Source: JABMMZ01 sp044341025 (lineage in GTDB: Bacteria > Bacteroidota > Bacteroidia > NS11-12g > UBA955). Taken from it: 45,532 nt of DNA. The position numbers and the translations under genes were made by a program. Location: contig JBIISM010000016.1 of NCBI GenBank assembly GCA_044341025.1, forward strand, positions 1 to 45,532, read 5' to 3'. Every line of letters starts with the position of its first letter. The stretch's first letter is position 1. Under the pieces are notes generated by a model that did not search any database, was not told where the DNA came from, and worked only from the letters and a program-made list of their open reading frames with translations. Positions 24,183 through 32,776 of the stretch are shown here, piece by piece.

Positions 24183-26600
24183 TTAATAAGGCCAGCTGTT
24201 GTTCATTTTGTCGTAAACCTCAATGGTGAATTTAAATTGAGGTTGAACGGAAAATTGGTTGTTTATGTTCGCAACATAAAAGAACCCTACCCTAATTCTA
24301 TCGCTCCATAAACGTATTATTTTCTCGACGCCAACATAGACTTCAAAAAACTTCAAGTTTCTTTCTTTGGTCAATAAAAATCCGCCACCTATGCATTCGC
24401 TAATGTTTACCTTTTTAAGAATTGGGATTTTATTTATCAAAGCCCCATTAAAGCGGTGCAAATAATGTGCTTCATAAAACCTTTTCAGTGTCGCAAATGA
24501 AGTATCTAAACTTTGAAATGAATAAAGGGGATTAGCAAAGAAAAGAGGACCGATTGCCCTTTGAAACTTGTAATCGACCAAGCGCAAATCACGGGCATTT
24601 AAAAACTCGCCAGACACCACACGGTATTTGCTTACACCGGCTAGACCAATTTTTAATTCTTGCTCAGCTACAAACTCTAAATAATCAAAGTCGATAACAC
24701 TGCCCATTCCCTTAATACCTTTGCGGTAACGGGCTGATATTACTGGCCACTTACTGCCCAATATCACTTTCTGATAGGGTTCTCTAATATACTTTTGGAA
24801 AGGCACATAATACAGCCCAAAAGTGGCGTACAAAGCTTTATATGGCGTAAAACCTGTGGTTTGAACATTGCCACCCCACAAACTATCGCCTCGGGGGTCA
24901 AACTTAATATTGGCAATTGAACGCCTGTTAGAATATTCCGCCCCCATACCGACATAAAACCCATTGAACAATTCAACTCTATGAAAAATATTTGCGAAAT
25001 CGTGGACATAAAAATTCGACCTTGAAAATCCTCTTATCCAAGAATTATAAGAATTGATAACACCAAAATCGCTACCAATACTCGCATTATAAGTCCCTCG
25101 GTTAAATGGGTTGTACAACTTGGAGAAATTAACTGAACCCTTTAAATCTCTGTTCAAGACCCCATAGTTTACTGTTGGCCTCACGCTAAAAAACTTCTTA
25201 TTTTTATGTGTTTTCGAATAAGAAACCCAATAACTAAACCGCGGCCCTGCCACATAAAATGGGGTGTATAAAGACACTAAAGGTTTGAAGAAAAGATTTC
25301 TTTCCTCGCTTCGTTTGTAAAATCCTTGGCCAGTAAAAAGCAACTTTTTAAACGTTATTTTATTAAAAACACTATCGCTCGAATCTTGCCACGACTTTTG
25401 AGCAAAAACAGCTTTTAAACTATCTGTTTTACGGATATAGGTAAGTTCTTCTTTGCTGAATGGTTCTTTTCTAATTTGCGCCCAATACGATGTATCGCGC
25501 TCATAAGCTTCTTGGGCTGTTGCACTTAATTCGTTGTTAAAAAACTTCTTAGGGAACGCCTTGTTTAATTGATAATTGCTGTAGTACACAGCTGTTCTTC
25601 CACTGCGTTTGGCTTTGCCATATTTTGCATTGTATTGGAACTCCATTTTCTCCAACAGGTATGAACTATCAGCAATTTGATAGGTCTGACTTACTTCGAA
25701 GAAATCGTACTCTGCCATTTGGTGTTTTGGAAGAGAAAGTTTTAATGATTTAATGGCCCAAATGCTGTCTTGGATGACCAATTCACCTGCTACCAAGGCA
25801 TTGCCCATTAAACTTGGTATAACTTTAATTCTGTAATATCGAATGCCATTTTCAAGATATATTTTCAGCATCTTGTACTTGTAGGCAATTAAGCCACTGT
25901 TGCTAATTGGCGAAAGAATTGGCGATTCACTCAGTGCAGGCACTTCCAATAAGTTTTTGTAAAAGTTAAATTGCCCATCGGTGTGGGTTAAGAAAAACAA
26001 GCCTGCTTTTTGACCTCTAATGTCAACCCCATTTCGTTCTTCCTTCATTTTATTTGGCGGGGCAAAGTGGTAGGTTAAATAAACCTCCGCTACATTTAAT
26101 TGGTTTGACTTAATTGGCGTGGTATCACTTTTAGGTTTCTTGCGTGTTTCGGTCTCTCCCGCTTTTATGTAGGCCTCAACAGAAAATGCAGAAGGGTTCA
26201 TAAACCTAGCCTTCCCATCAATTACATTTTGAATAATTTCTTCAGAACGGTCTACTTTCTTTCCCAAAACTTTATACCCCTTAATGTCTTTTTCTAGTGG
26301 TTCTAAAATGCAATTTTGAACCACATTTGTATAGGAAACTGTAACCGGCATTTTAAGGGTCTTAAAACCTTGTAAATTAAACACCAGTTCATAAGTGCCT
26401 TCCGCAATTTTAATGCTGTAATGGCCTTTGTAATCTGTTTTGGTGTTATGTACGCCATTGTTTTGAACCGACACCTCCACCAAAGGAATAGGCTCCATTG
26501 AAGAGTTCCGAACTGTGCCCGAAATGGTGTAAAACTGAGCCTGAAGACCTAATTGAATAAATAGGAAAGCAAATAAATAGTATATTTTTTTGTGGATCAA
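24183..26600 (-). CDS. DUF5686-like outer-membrane protein with carboxypeptidase-regulatory-like domain
   Basis: 805 residues from the TTG at 26600. That start gives a clean signal peptide (MIHKKIYYLFAFLFIQ, cleaved at LQA|Q); an earlier TTG at 26654 would add 18 residues in front of it. A carboxypeptidase-regulatory-like domain (about 23-110, TISGTVRNSS ... DYKGHYSI) is followed by a central region beginning RSEEIIQNVIDGKARF and a C-terminal barrel with aromatic strand ends (FKFTIEVYDKM). This architecture is that of the DUF5686 family, common next to envelope genes in Bacteroidota, with no established biochemical role. It is not a TonB-dependent receptor: no plug domain is seen. The HIT and greA genes lie upstream on the same strand. 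Confidence 0.8.
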   Translation of the reverse strand: MIHKKIYYLFAFLFIQLGLQAQFYTISGTVRNSSMEPIPLVEVSVQNNGVHNTKTDYKGHYSIKIAEGTYELVFNLQGFKTLKMPVTVSYTNVVQNCILEPLEKDIKGYKVLGKKVDRSEEIIQNVIDGKARFMNPSAFSVEAYIKAGETETRKKPKSDTTPIKSNQLNVAEVYLTYHFAPPNKMKEERNGVDIRGQKAGLFFLTHTDGQFNFYKNLLEVPALSESPILSPISNSGLIAYKYKMLKIYLENGIRYYRIKVIPSLMGNALVAGELVIQDSIWAIKSLKLSLPKHQMAEYDFFEVSQTYQIADSSYLLEKMEFQYNAKYGKAKRSGRTAVYYSNYQLNKAFPKKFFNNELSATAQEAYERDTSYWAQIRKEPFSKEELTYIRKTDSLKAVFAQKSWQDSSDSVFNKITFKKLLFTGQGFYKRSEERNLFFKPLVSLYTPFYVAGPRFSYWVSYSKTHKNKKFFSVRPTVNYGVLNRDLKGSVNFSKLYNPFNRGTYNASIGSDFGVINSYNSWIRGFSRSNFYVHDFANIFHRVELFNGFYVGMGAEYSNRRSIANIKFDPRGDSLWGGNVQTTGFTPYKALYATFGLYYVPFQKYIREPYQKVILGSKWPVISARYRKGIKGMGSVIDFDYLEFVAEQELKIGLAGVSKYRVVSGEFLNARDLRLVDYKFQRAIGPLFFANPLYSFQSLDTSFATLKRFYEAHYLHRFNGALINKIPILKKVNISECIGGGFLLTKERNLKFFEVYVGVEKIIRLWSDRIRVGFFYVANINNQFSVQPQFKFTIEVYDKMNNSWPY

Positions 26601-26714
26601 TTGATGCTTGAGGTGTCTAAACGCAATTAAAATACAAATGTTTTGAAAAATCAAATTACTTTCTACAGACCACTATTTGCACTAGATAAAATCCTAAATT
26701 CGAAATCAAAACAA

Positions 26715-27113
26715 TTAAAAAACGATTTTAGAAGCTATTTTCTCAGCCAATAAAGCAAACTCATCCGCACTGAAATGAGCGCGTGGACCTGCAAAATTCA
26801 AATCAGCTATGGCATTCATTGGTACCAAGTGAATGTGGGCATGAGGCACTTCTAAGCCAATTACAGCAACACCTACTTTTATACATGGAACAGTTGCTTT
26901 GATAGCAAGAGCCACTTTTTTTGCAAAAAGGTGTAAATCAGAAAACATTTGATCTTCTAGGTCAAAAATCCAATCAACTTCTTGCTTCGGTATTACAAGT
27001 GTATGTCCAGCACAGAGTGGATTAACATCCAAAAATGCTAAAAAATTATCATTCTCAGCCACTTTATAAGCAGGTATTTCGCCACTTATAATTTTAGAGA
27101 AAACAGTTGGCAT
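26715..27113 (-). CDS. HIT family (histidine triad) nucleotide hydrolase
   Basis: 132 residues, the usual HINT size. The histidine triad HAHIH (91-95) in EVPHAHIHLVP and the N-terminal FSKIISGEIPAYKV and LDVNPLCAGHTLVIPK blocks identify the family, which cleaves adenosine 5'-phosphoramidates and related nucleotides. Start ATG 27113. Only 1 nt separates it from the greA stop, so the two genes are a tight operon, an arrangement I believe is common in Bacteroidota. Confidence 0.95.
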   Translation of the reverse strand: MPTVFSKIISGEIPAYKVAENDNFLAFLDVNPLCAGHTLVIPKQEVDWIFDLEDQMFSDLHLFAKKVALAIKATVPCIKVGVAVIGLEVPHAHIHLVPMNAIADLNFAGPRAHFSADEFALLAEKIASKIVF

Positions 27114-27114
27114 A

Positions 27115-27588
27115 CTATAAAGAAATAGAGATTATTTCTAATTTAACGACACCCGCAGGCACTGTAATTTCAACCACATCACCAGGTGCCTTACCAATAA
27201 GACCTGCACCAATAGCAGACTTACTAGAAATTTTACCCAATTTCATATCTGCTTCTTTTTCAGAAACAATCATGTAAACCATTTCTCTGTTGGCATTTAA
27301 GTTTTTGACCTTTACTTTGCTCAATAGGTTAACTTTAGAAACGTCCAATTTACTTTCATCAATAACACGTGCTCTCGCATACATATCATTAAGCCCTGCA
27401 ATTTTGGCTTCCAACAACCCTTGAGCTTCTTTGGCAGCATCATACTCAGCATTTTCAGAAAGATCACCCTTGTCTCTTGCCTCAGCTATTTGTGCGCTGA
27501 TTGCTGGTCTTAGAACTTTTTGCATGTGTTCGATTTCCTTTTTTAAATTTTCGTAACCTACTTTGGTTAAATATACGATGTCGCTCAT
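27115..27588 (-). CDS. greA: transcription elongation factor GreA
   Basis: 157 residues, standard GreA length. GreA enters the RNA polymerase secondary channel and stimulates cleavage of backtracked RNA. The N-terminal coiled coil carries the tip acidic pair in ARDKGDLSENAEYDAAKEAQ (family signature; quoted length 20), and the C-terminal FKBP-like domain ends in SAIGAGLIGKAPGDVVEITVPAG. The start is the ATG at 27588; extending 19 residues further gives no family similarity. A TAACTTTG box (27650-27643) and a terminator-like hairpin lie in the short upstream region, so expression may be attenuated. The HIT gene follows by 1 nt. Confidence 0.95.
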   Translation of the reverse strand: MSDIVYLTKVGYENLKKEIEHMQKVLRPAISAQIAEARDKGDLSENAEYDAAKEAQGLLEAKIAGLNDMYARARVIDESKLDVSKVNLLSKVKVKNLNANREMVYMIVSEKEADMKLGKISSKSAIGAGLIGKAPGDVVEITVPAGVVKLEIISISL

Positions 27589-27601
27589 GTTGTGTGTTTT
27601 G

Positions 27602-27640
27602 CTAAAAAAAACAAGTGCCTTCAAAAACCGAAAGCACTTG
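27602..27640 (-). terminator. intrinsic terminator after the PorV-like gene, in the greA leader
   Basis: On the minus strand CAAGTGC (27640-27634) pairs with GCACTTG (27618-27612) and is followed by eight T. It can end the receptor/secreted-protein/PorV transcript. The T-tract finishes about 14 nt before the greA ATG, and the hairpin begins directly after a TAnnTTTG box, so it would also form the start of any greA transcript from that box. Confidence 0.75.
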
Positions 27641-27642
27641 CG

Positions 27643-27650
27643 CAAAGTTA
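27643..27650 (-). promoter_or_regulatory. candidate -7 box TAACTTTG for greA
   Basis: Exact fit to TAnnTTTG on the minus strand, just past the PorV-like stop codon. No TTG is seen at -33. Predicted start of transcription lies in the first arm of the terminator-like hairpin. Confidence 0.45.
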
Positions 27651-27664
27651 ATTAAAATTTTTAT

Positions 27665-28792
27665 TTAAAAGAGACTCACTCTTAAACCAAAAGTATGGGT
27701 GCCTGAAAATGGTCTTGTTTGTCTGAATGAATAGTCGATTGAAACTTGGCTGCTCTTCAATTTAGATTCTTTATTCAAAACAGGGATTTGAACACTTGCA
27801 CCCATGTTAACACCGGTGTAAGCATTGTTTCTAGTATCGTAATTAAAAATTCCTTTTTCGTAGTTGTAACCAGCCCTTAACAACAACAATTCTTTGTATG
27901 CGTACTCTAAGCCAAAAGCCGTTTGATTGCTTGTCGCTGTATTGCTTGTAAAACTCATTGCAGTGGTTAATCTGTGCCAGTACATTCTTGCATCTTTATC
28001 CAAACGGATGTCATAAGACACACCGATGTTAATCAAAGAAGGCAAAGGTGTTTTATCAGATCTTTGAGAAGTTGTTTGGGTGTATGACTTGCCATCAATA
28101 TTTGATTTTGCCGCCAAACCATCGCCAGAATACTTGGCATCAGTTCCTAAGTTTTTGATGCTAACGCCAAAACGTATGTCTGCATTTCTACCTGCAGCTG
28201 GATTCTTGTCTGGATCGCGGTATTTAACTTCTTTGTTGCTCATTAAATCTGAATACTGCAAGCCAGCATCAATACCCAATGCACTTGTGCGCACATCTGG
28301 AGTTGATTCACTTGCCAATTTCACATTTATACCTGCAGCAATCCTAGTGGTAAAGTTATACGCATAACCAAGGTTGATGTTTGAGATTGATGGCTTATAA
28401 GTACCAATACCTCCGTCTGGTTGGTCGTAAGTGGTAATAGGAATTTGACCAATAGAGAACGAGGTAACACTTAATCCCAATACCCCATCACCAACGGTTT
28501 GACCGAAGCCAAAGCTGTTGATATTGATACCGGTTCCACCAAGCCACGAAGACCTGCTGAATGCTAATTCGGTTCCTTCTATTTTACCTAAACCAGCAAT
28601 GTTCCAGAAAAATGATTCTACACCTTGAACACCCGCAGAGTTGGAATTACCCATACCGCTTGATTGTGCCCAACCATTGACTAAAAGTTGCGTAAATCCA
28701 TATTGTCCTGTTCTTGCTGGTGCTTGAATGCTTTGAGCAAACCCGCTAACCACCACAGTCAATGCAAGCGCTAAACTATATATTTTATTCAT
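27665..28792 (-). CDS. PorV/PorQ family outer-membrane barrel
   Basis: 375 residues with a signal peptide (1-19, cleaved at GFA|Q). The body is a FadL-like 14-strand barrel of the PorV/PorQ type: NGWAQSSGMGNSNSAGVQG near the start is the characteristic N-terminal loop, followed by NIAGLGKIEGTELAFSRSSW and the final strand TFGLRVSLF. PorV carries T9SS cargo from SprA to the sortase; PorV/PorQ paralogues are often encoded next to a dedicated secreted protein. Here the gene lies 24 nt after that of a large secreted protein, which supports such a paired role. I do not assign porV itself, since several paralogues may exist elsewhere in the genome. Confidence 0.85.
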   Translation of the reverse strand: MNKIYSLALALTVVVSGFAQSIQAPARTGQYGFTQLLVNGWAQSSGMGNSNSAGVQGVESFFWNIAGLGKIEGTELAFSRSSWLGGTGININSFGFGQTVGDGVLGLSVTSFSIGQIPITTYDQPDGGIGTYKPSISNINLGYAYNFTTRIAAGINVKLASESTPDVRTSALGIDAGLQYSDLMSNKEVKYRDPDKNPAAGRNADIRFGVSIKNLGTDAKYSGDGLAAKSNIDGKSYTQTTSQRSDKTPLPSLINIGVSYDIRLDKDARMYWHRLTTAMSFTSNTATSNQTAFGLEYAYKELLLLRAGYNYEKGIFNYDTRNNAYTGVNMGASVQIPVLNKESKLKSSQVSIDYSFRQTRPFSGTHTFGLRVSLF

Positions 28793-28816
28793 ACTCGATT
28801 TTTTCTAATTAATTAA

Positions 28817-31800
28817 TTAATAAGTGTCTAAGTCTAATTGACGCATAACACCGTACCATTTCAAAATTTTCTCTCCTAAGTCTCCACAATCTACGTGAAT
28901 GATGTAGAATCCACTGGCAACTGGAACTTTACCATTGTTTTTCAAATCCCAATTTACATACGTTTCAACATCGTCTTTTTCTATTCTTCTAACCAAGGTA
29001 CCGTTAAGTGTGTAGACTGAAATCACTGCTTTTGGCGGCAAGTTTGTAATCTTCACTTTGGTATCGATGGCACTTGATTCGTAGCCAGATGCTGCATAAT
29101 AAGGGTTTGGCACAACATTGATCAAATCAATCGCCTTCTTGCCTGTTTCAGCATTCTTATTGTTTTGTACACTTTCGGTTGAGAATGTAAATTTAGGCAA
29201 TGCGGTAGTATCTCCACCTGGAACCGATTTGGTGAAAGGTTTGCGCATGTTCAACGTAATTTGCACTTCAGTTGGAGGAACGCCATTTTTCAAGGTAAAA
29301 CCCGGAGACGCCATTGCTGGCAATACCCACATTGCTTGAGAGTATACTTTACGTTTGTCTGTGTTGTTTGGAGAAACCCCAGGACCGGCAACATTTAACA
29401 ACGTTTTGTATGCTGCACCCATATCGTATATTGGTCCTTTGTAAATTCTAGATGACATACCCACATAACTACCCATTACATAGATGTTATGCTTACCACC
29501 GAAGAAGTTGTAAGTACCATCGCTAAATTTGCTTGTTGGATTCCATATCATGTCGTTTCCGTTTTCTGTTTCTGGCAAATACGAATCCTCTCCAAACATG
29601 ATGTTCATGCGTTCACCTGTTTCCAAGTTAATGGCATAACCAGGGAAATAAGATCTTCCCATTTCAGATGCATCGTCTTCCCAACGGATAAAGCTGCCAT
29701 CAGAATTGTTGAAAACCGGCTTAATGCTGCTGTGGTAACGCATGTTGAATTTCTCCATATTGCCTTGGGTTAAGGTTTTGTCTTCGCCCATTTCGACAAC
29801 CACACATTTTGTCCATAATCTGCAATCTGGTGTCAACACCAATTTGATGCTTGCCAATTCTGATATTGGATTGTCAGTTACTTGAGAACCTTTCCAAGCT
29901 GGACCGTATATTACTGCACCGTTAGAAGCATTAGGACCTTCTGCTCTTGCGCACAAAGCGTATGGAGCAATTCTTCTGTCCCAAATTTTCTCAAACACTT
30001 CGTATGGATCGTAAGAATCGTTACCGGTGTGGTTTGGATCAAAGTCTGCGTAAAAGTCATGGCTGTATGCCTCAAAGGTTGAGCTTCCCAAACCAGATGT
30101 ACCTGAACGGATCCAGTTGAATGAACTAAAATCACCATCAGTATCAGGAACGGCTGTTAACCAACGTTTGTTGTCGTCGGCGTACTTAACTGTGTAGCCA
30201 AGGAAACCATTGCTGGTTTCACCGTAAGGATTTCTACCAGGTGCTGGCACTTGTTGAATTTCAACTGCAAGACCCCAATCTCTTAAGTTATTAACTGTTT
30301 TGGTTGCACCTTTAAATTTAACTTTACCTTGAACGGTCTCGATTTTATTTTCGATGGTACCATCTGCATATACAGACTCCCCAGAAGTTAAATTGGTAAT
30401 TACCCAATGTGATTTGGCTGAAATTGAATCTTGGAATTTATTGCTACCTGATCCTCTTGCGTTCACTTTAAAACTATCTGGCTCAATGAATCTAAATTCA
30501 AAGTTAGCATTTGGAACCAATAATGGATCTACAACTTTAATTTTAACTGGACCGCTGCCACCTAAGTAAACCGGAGCGGCAGTGAAATTGTTGGCCATAA
30601 TTTCGTTGATGGTCTCCTTAGAGAATTCCAAGATTTGACCACCATTGCCTTTGCCAGCAACTTGCTTTAAAATTGGACCATCACCATACGCAGCGCCCAA
30701 TTCGCTGCCAAAATATTCTGGCTTAGAGTTGTGGGGGTAAGCACTGAATTTAACCGTGTTTCTTCCTGCTAAGTATTGCACTGGTTCTAACTTCAGCAAA
30801 TCGTTTGCAGGGAAGCCGTAAGCAAATACCAAATAGTGGTAAGTTTTAAAGTTAACCAAACGCTTGTTTGAACCAGATGCAAAGGCATCATCTTTCATGC
30901 TAAATGTATGCAAAATACCGTTGTTTGCTCCATCTACTTTTAATTTGGGAACGTTGGCAGAAACATCTGGATCATACTCATAATTAATCATGGTGTTGAT
31001 GTTGTCTTTCACATCACATTGCAAAACCAATCTGGCTTTTTCAATATCGTTTAGTTCACTGTTAGATACTGTACCATCTTTAAGTTGGTAAACCAAATAA
31101 CCTTGGAAACGGTATTGAATAATTTGATTCATTTCGTTTTTGATGTCTTCTCTATATTTTTCGGTGATATCGGTATCTAAAAACTTCAATACCACTTCGT
31201 TTTCTAATTCTTGGTATTCCACCGTTGGAGGCTCAGGACCATCAGGTAAGTCAAATTTGTTGTTAAACAATTTTTGAGCCTTGTCACTCGCCAATTTCAA
31301 CAAGCTTAATGAACCAGTTGCACCACCTGAAGTGGTTTTAGCCCAAACCACACCTACCGTAACATTGTTAACGGCACCTGGCATCAAAGTGAAAGGCCCT
31401 GCAGTTTGCAAGAAACGTCTATCGCCAGGTTGGTTACCTGCAGTTTTTTCTGTCCACTTAGGAGAGCTAATGGTGGCCGGATTGGTACCATCATCAAACA
31501 TGTACTTGGTACACACCGTTCCGTTTACACCGTTACCTCCATATTTCATACAAACACCATTCATCCATTTACCTTGTAACAAGTTGTAAAAGTCGATGGC
31601 ATTGTCGGGGTTACCGTTAACTGGATTGTTGTCGTTGTTGTAGTATACAAAAGCGCCCATTCCCAATTCAAGACCACTGGTATCCAATGGGCCTTGGAAA
31701 AAGTCAACACCTATGCTTGGAGGGTTTTGGCCGTAACCTAAAACACCTTCGTCGTTGTCGTCACCATTGTAGCAATAGCCTAAGCTTCTTCCAACATCAC

Positions 31801-32770
31801 AACCAACATAGTCGTCGGAGTAGTTACCCAAATCGGCATCAACCCATTCTCCAAAATAGGTTTGGTCTAAAGCTTCAAAACCTCTGTTCACAATTTTTGT
31901 GCGGTAGAAGGTCATGTTGTTAACCTCGTCGTTTGTTTGGAAGGCAAATGCTGTGGTTTGTAATTCTAAACCAATTGGAATACCACCCGTTTCAGCGTGC
32001 ACATTTCCACGGTCGTTGTATACAAACCAAATCATTTGATCGGGTTGGTCTTTTGGCAAGTTTTTGTCTGCGCTGCGGGTAGGATCCAAAATTGGATAAT
32101 CGCCAGCATAAGGGTTATAACCTGGCACGCTGTCTGCGTCAAAATACGGCGCCAAGTCGTTGGTTTGGTTGCTGCCAAATGGCACACTGTTGTTGCCATA
32201 AGCAGGCCAATCCAAAATATTTTTTGCTAAGTCGACGTTTCCTGAGGTTTGTTGTCTCAACAATTCTTCTCTGGTTACTTTGAACATTTTATCCCAACTT
32301 TCACAACGGGATTGGTCGGTGCTCACATCGTTCATGTCGAGGGTACCAGGCCAAAAGTCGTTACCACGTTGACGGTAAGTCATCGCAGCCATGCGCAAGT
32401 TGCCATCGCCACGACCAAGACCACCGATCCAAAGGGCGCCTGCAAACAATGAGTGTTTTCTTACACTGTTGGCATCGGTTACCTTAGGTATTTCATATCT
32501 AGGGTTGTTTAGATCCCACCACATGTCACCACCGTTTAAAATACGCGTACGAACGTTATTGATATCTAGGTCAGCACTTTGGGTCGCTGACTTACACGTA
32601 CTGGCAAATTCGGCAAGGCCAGAACCTGAACCTGTATTGCCTGTGTTTTTGCCACTTAGGTTCTTTATTTCAGCAGCTTGAGCAACTGAAGCAATACCAA
32701 TAATTGCAAGGAACAAGCCTAATTTTTGATAAACACTTTTCATATTCTTGAACATTAATTTTTTATACAT
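28817..32770 (-). CDS. large T9SS-exported protein of unknown function
   Basis: 1317 residues from ATG 32770; the tenth codon (ATG 32743) gives a tidier signal peptide, MKSVYQKLGLFLAIIG ... QA, and is the main alternative start. The middle shows Ig-like strands, many Trp/Gly/Asn-rich loops and possible acidic calcium-loop stretches (DDDNDEGV-like, PDTDGDF) but no enzymatic motif that I recognise. The C-terminal 101 residues, from NVVPNPYYAASGYE at about 1217, have the plan of a FlgD-like/T9SS sorting fold (TLVRRIEKD, NWDLKN, GFYIIHVD) and then an atypical tail GEKILKWYGVMRQLDLDTY, which I have the impression recurs in homologues from other Bacteroidota and Ignavibacteria. It sits 6 nt after the TonB-dependent receptor and 24 nt before the PorV-like gene. 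Confidence 0.8.
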   Translation of the reverse strand: MYKKLMFKNMKSVYQKLGLFLAIIGIASVAQAAEIKNLSGKNTGNTGSGSGLAEFASTCKSATQSADLDINNVRTRILNGGDMWWDLNNPRYEIPKVTDANSVRKHSLFAGALWIGGLGRGDGNLRMAAMTYRQRGNDFWPGTLDMNDVSTDQSRCESWDKMFKVTREELLRQQTSGNVDLAKNILDWPAYGNNSVPFGSNQTNDLAPYFDADSVPGYNPYAGDYPILDPTRSADKNLPKDQPDQMIWFVYNDRGNVHAETGGIPIGLELQTTAFAFQTNDEVNNMTFYRTKIVNRGFEALDQTYFGEWVDADLGNYSDDYVGCDVGRSLGYCYNGDDNDEGVLGYGQNPPSIGVDFFQGPLDTSGLELGMGAFVYYNNDNNPVNGNPDNAIDFYNLLQGKWMNGVCMKYGGNGVNGTVCTKYMFDDGTNPATISSPKWTEKTAGNQPGDRRFLQTAGPFTLMPGAVNNVTVGVVWAKTTSGGATGSLSLLKLASDKAQKLFNNKFDLPDGPEPPTVEYQELENEVVLKFLDTDITEKYREDIKNEMNQIIQYRFQGYLVYQLKDGTVSNSELNDIEKARLVLQCDVKDNINTMINYEYDPDVSANVPKLKVDGANNGILHTFSMKDDAFASGSNKRLVNFKTYHYLVFAYGFPANDLLKLEPVQYLAGRNTVKFSAYPHNSKPEYFGSELGAAYGDGPILKQVAGKGNGGQILEFSKETINEIMANNFTAAPVYLGGSGPVKIKVVDPLLVPNANFEFRFIEPDSFKVNARGSGSNKFQDSISAKSHWVITNLTSGESVYADGTIENKIETVQGKVKFKGATKTVNNLRDWGLAVEIQQVPAPGRNPYGETSNGFLGYTVKYADDNKRWLTAVPDTDGDFSSFNWIRSGTSGLGSSTFEAYSHDFYADFDPNHTGNDSYDPYEVFEKIWDRRIAPYALCARAEGPNASNGAVIYGPAWKGSQVTDNPISELASIKLVLTPDCRLWTKCVVVEMGEDKTLTQGNMEKFNMRYHSSIKPVFNNSDGSFIRWEDDASEMGRSYFPGYAINLETGERMNIMFGEDSYLPETENGNDMIWNPTSKFSDGTYNFFGGKHNIYVMGSYVGMSSRIYKGPIYDMGAAYKTLLNVAGPGVSPNNTDKRKVYSQAMWVLPAMASPGFTLKNGVPPTEVQITLNMRKPFTKSVPGGDTTALPKFTFSTESVQNNKNAETGKKAIDLINVVPNPYYAASGYESSAIDTKVKITNLPPKAVISVYTLNGTLVRRIEKDDVETYVNWDLKNNGKVPVASGFYIIHVDCGDLGEKILKWYGVMRQLDLDTY

Positions 32771-32776
32771 GGGTTA

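Noticed and set aside
24183..26600. Reading the DUF5686-like protein as a TonB-dependent receptor because of its carboxypeptidase-regulatory-like domain
   Set aside because: No plug domain follows the regulatory-like domain, and the length and middle region fit DUF5686.
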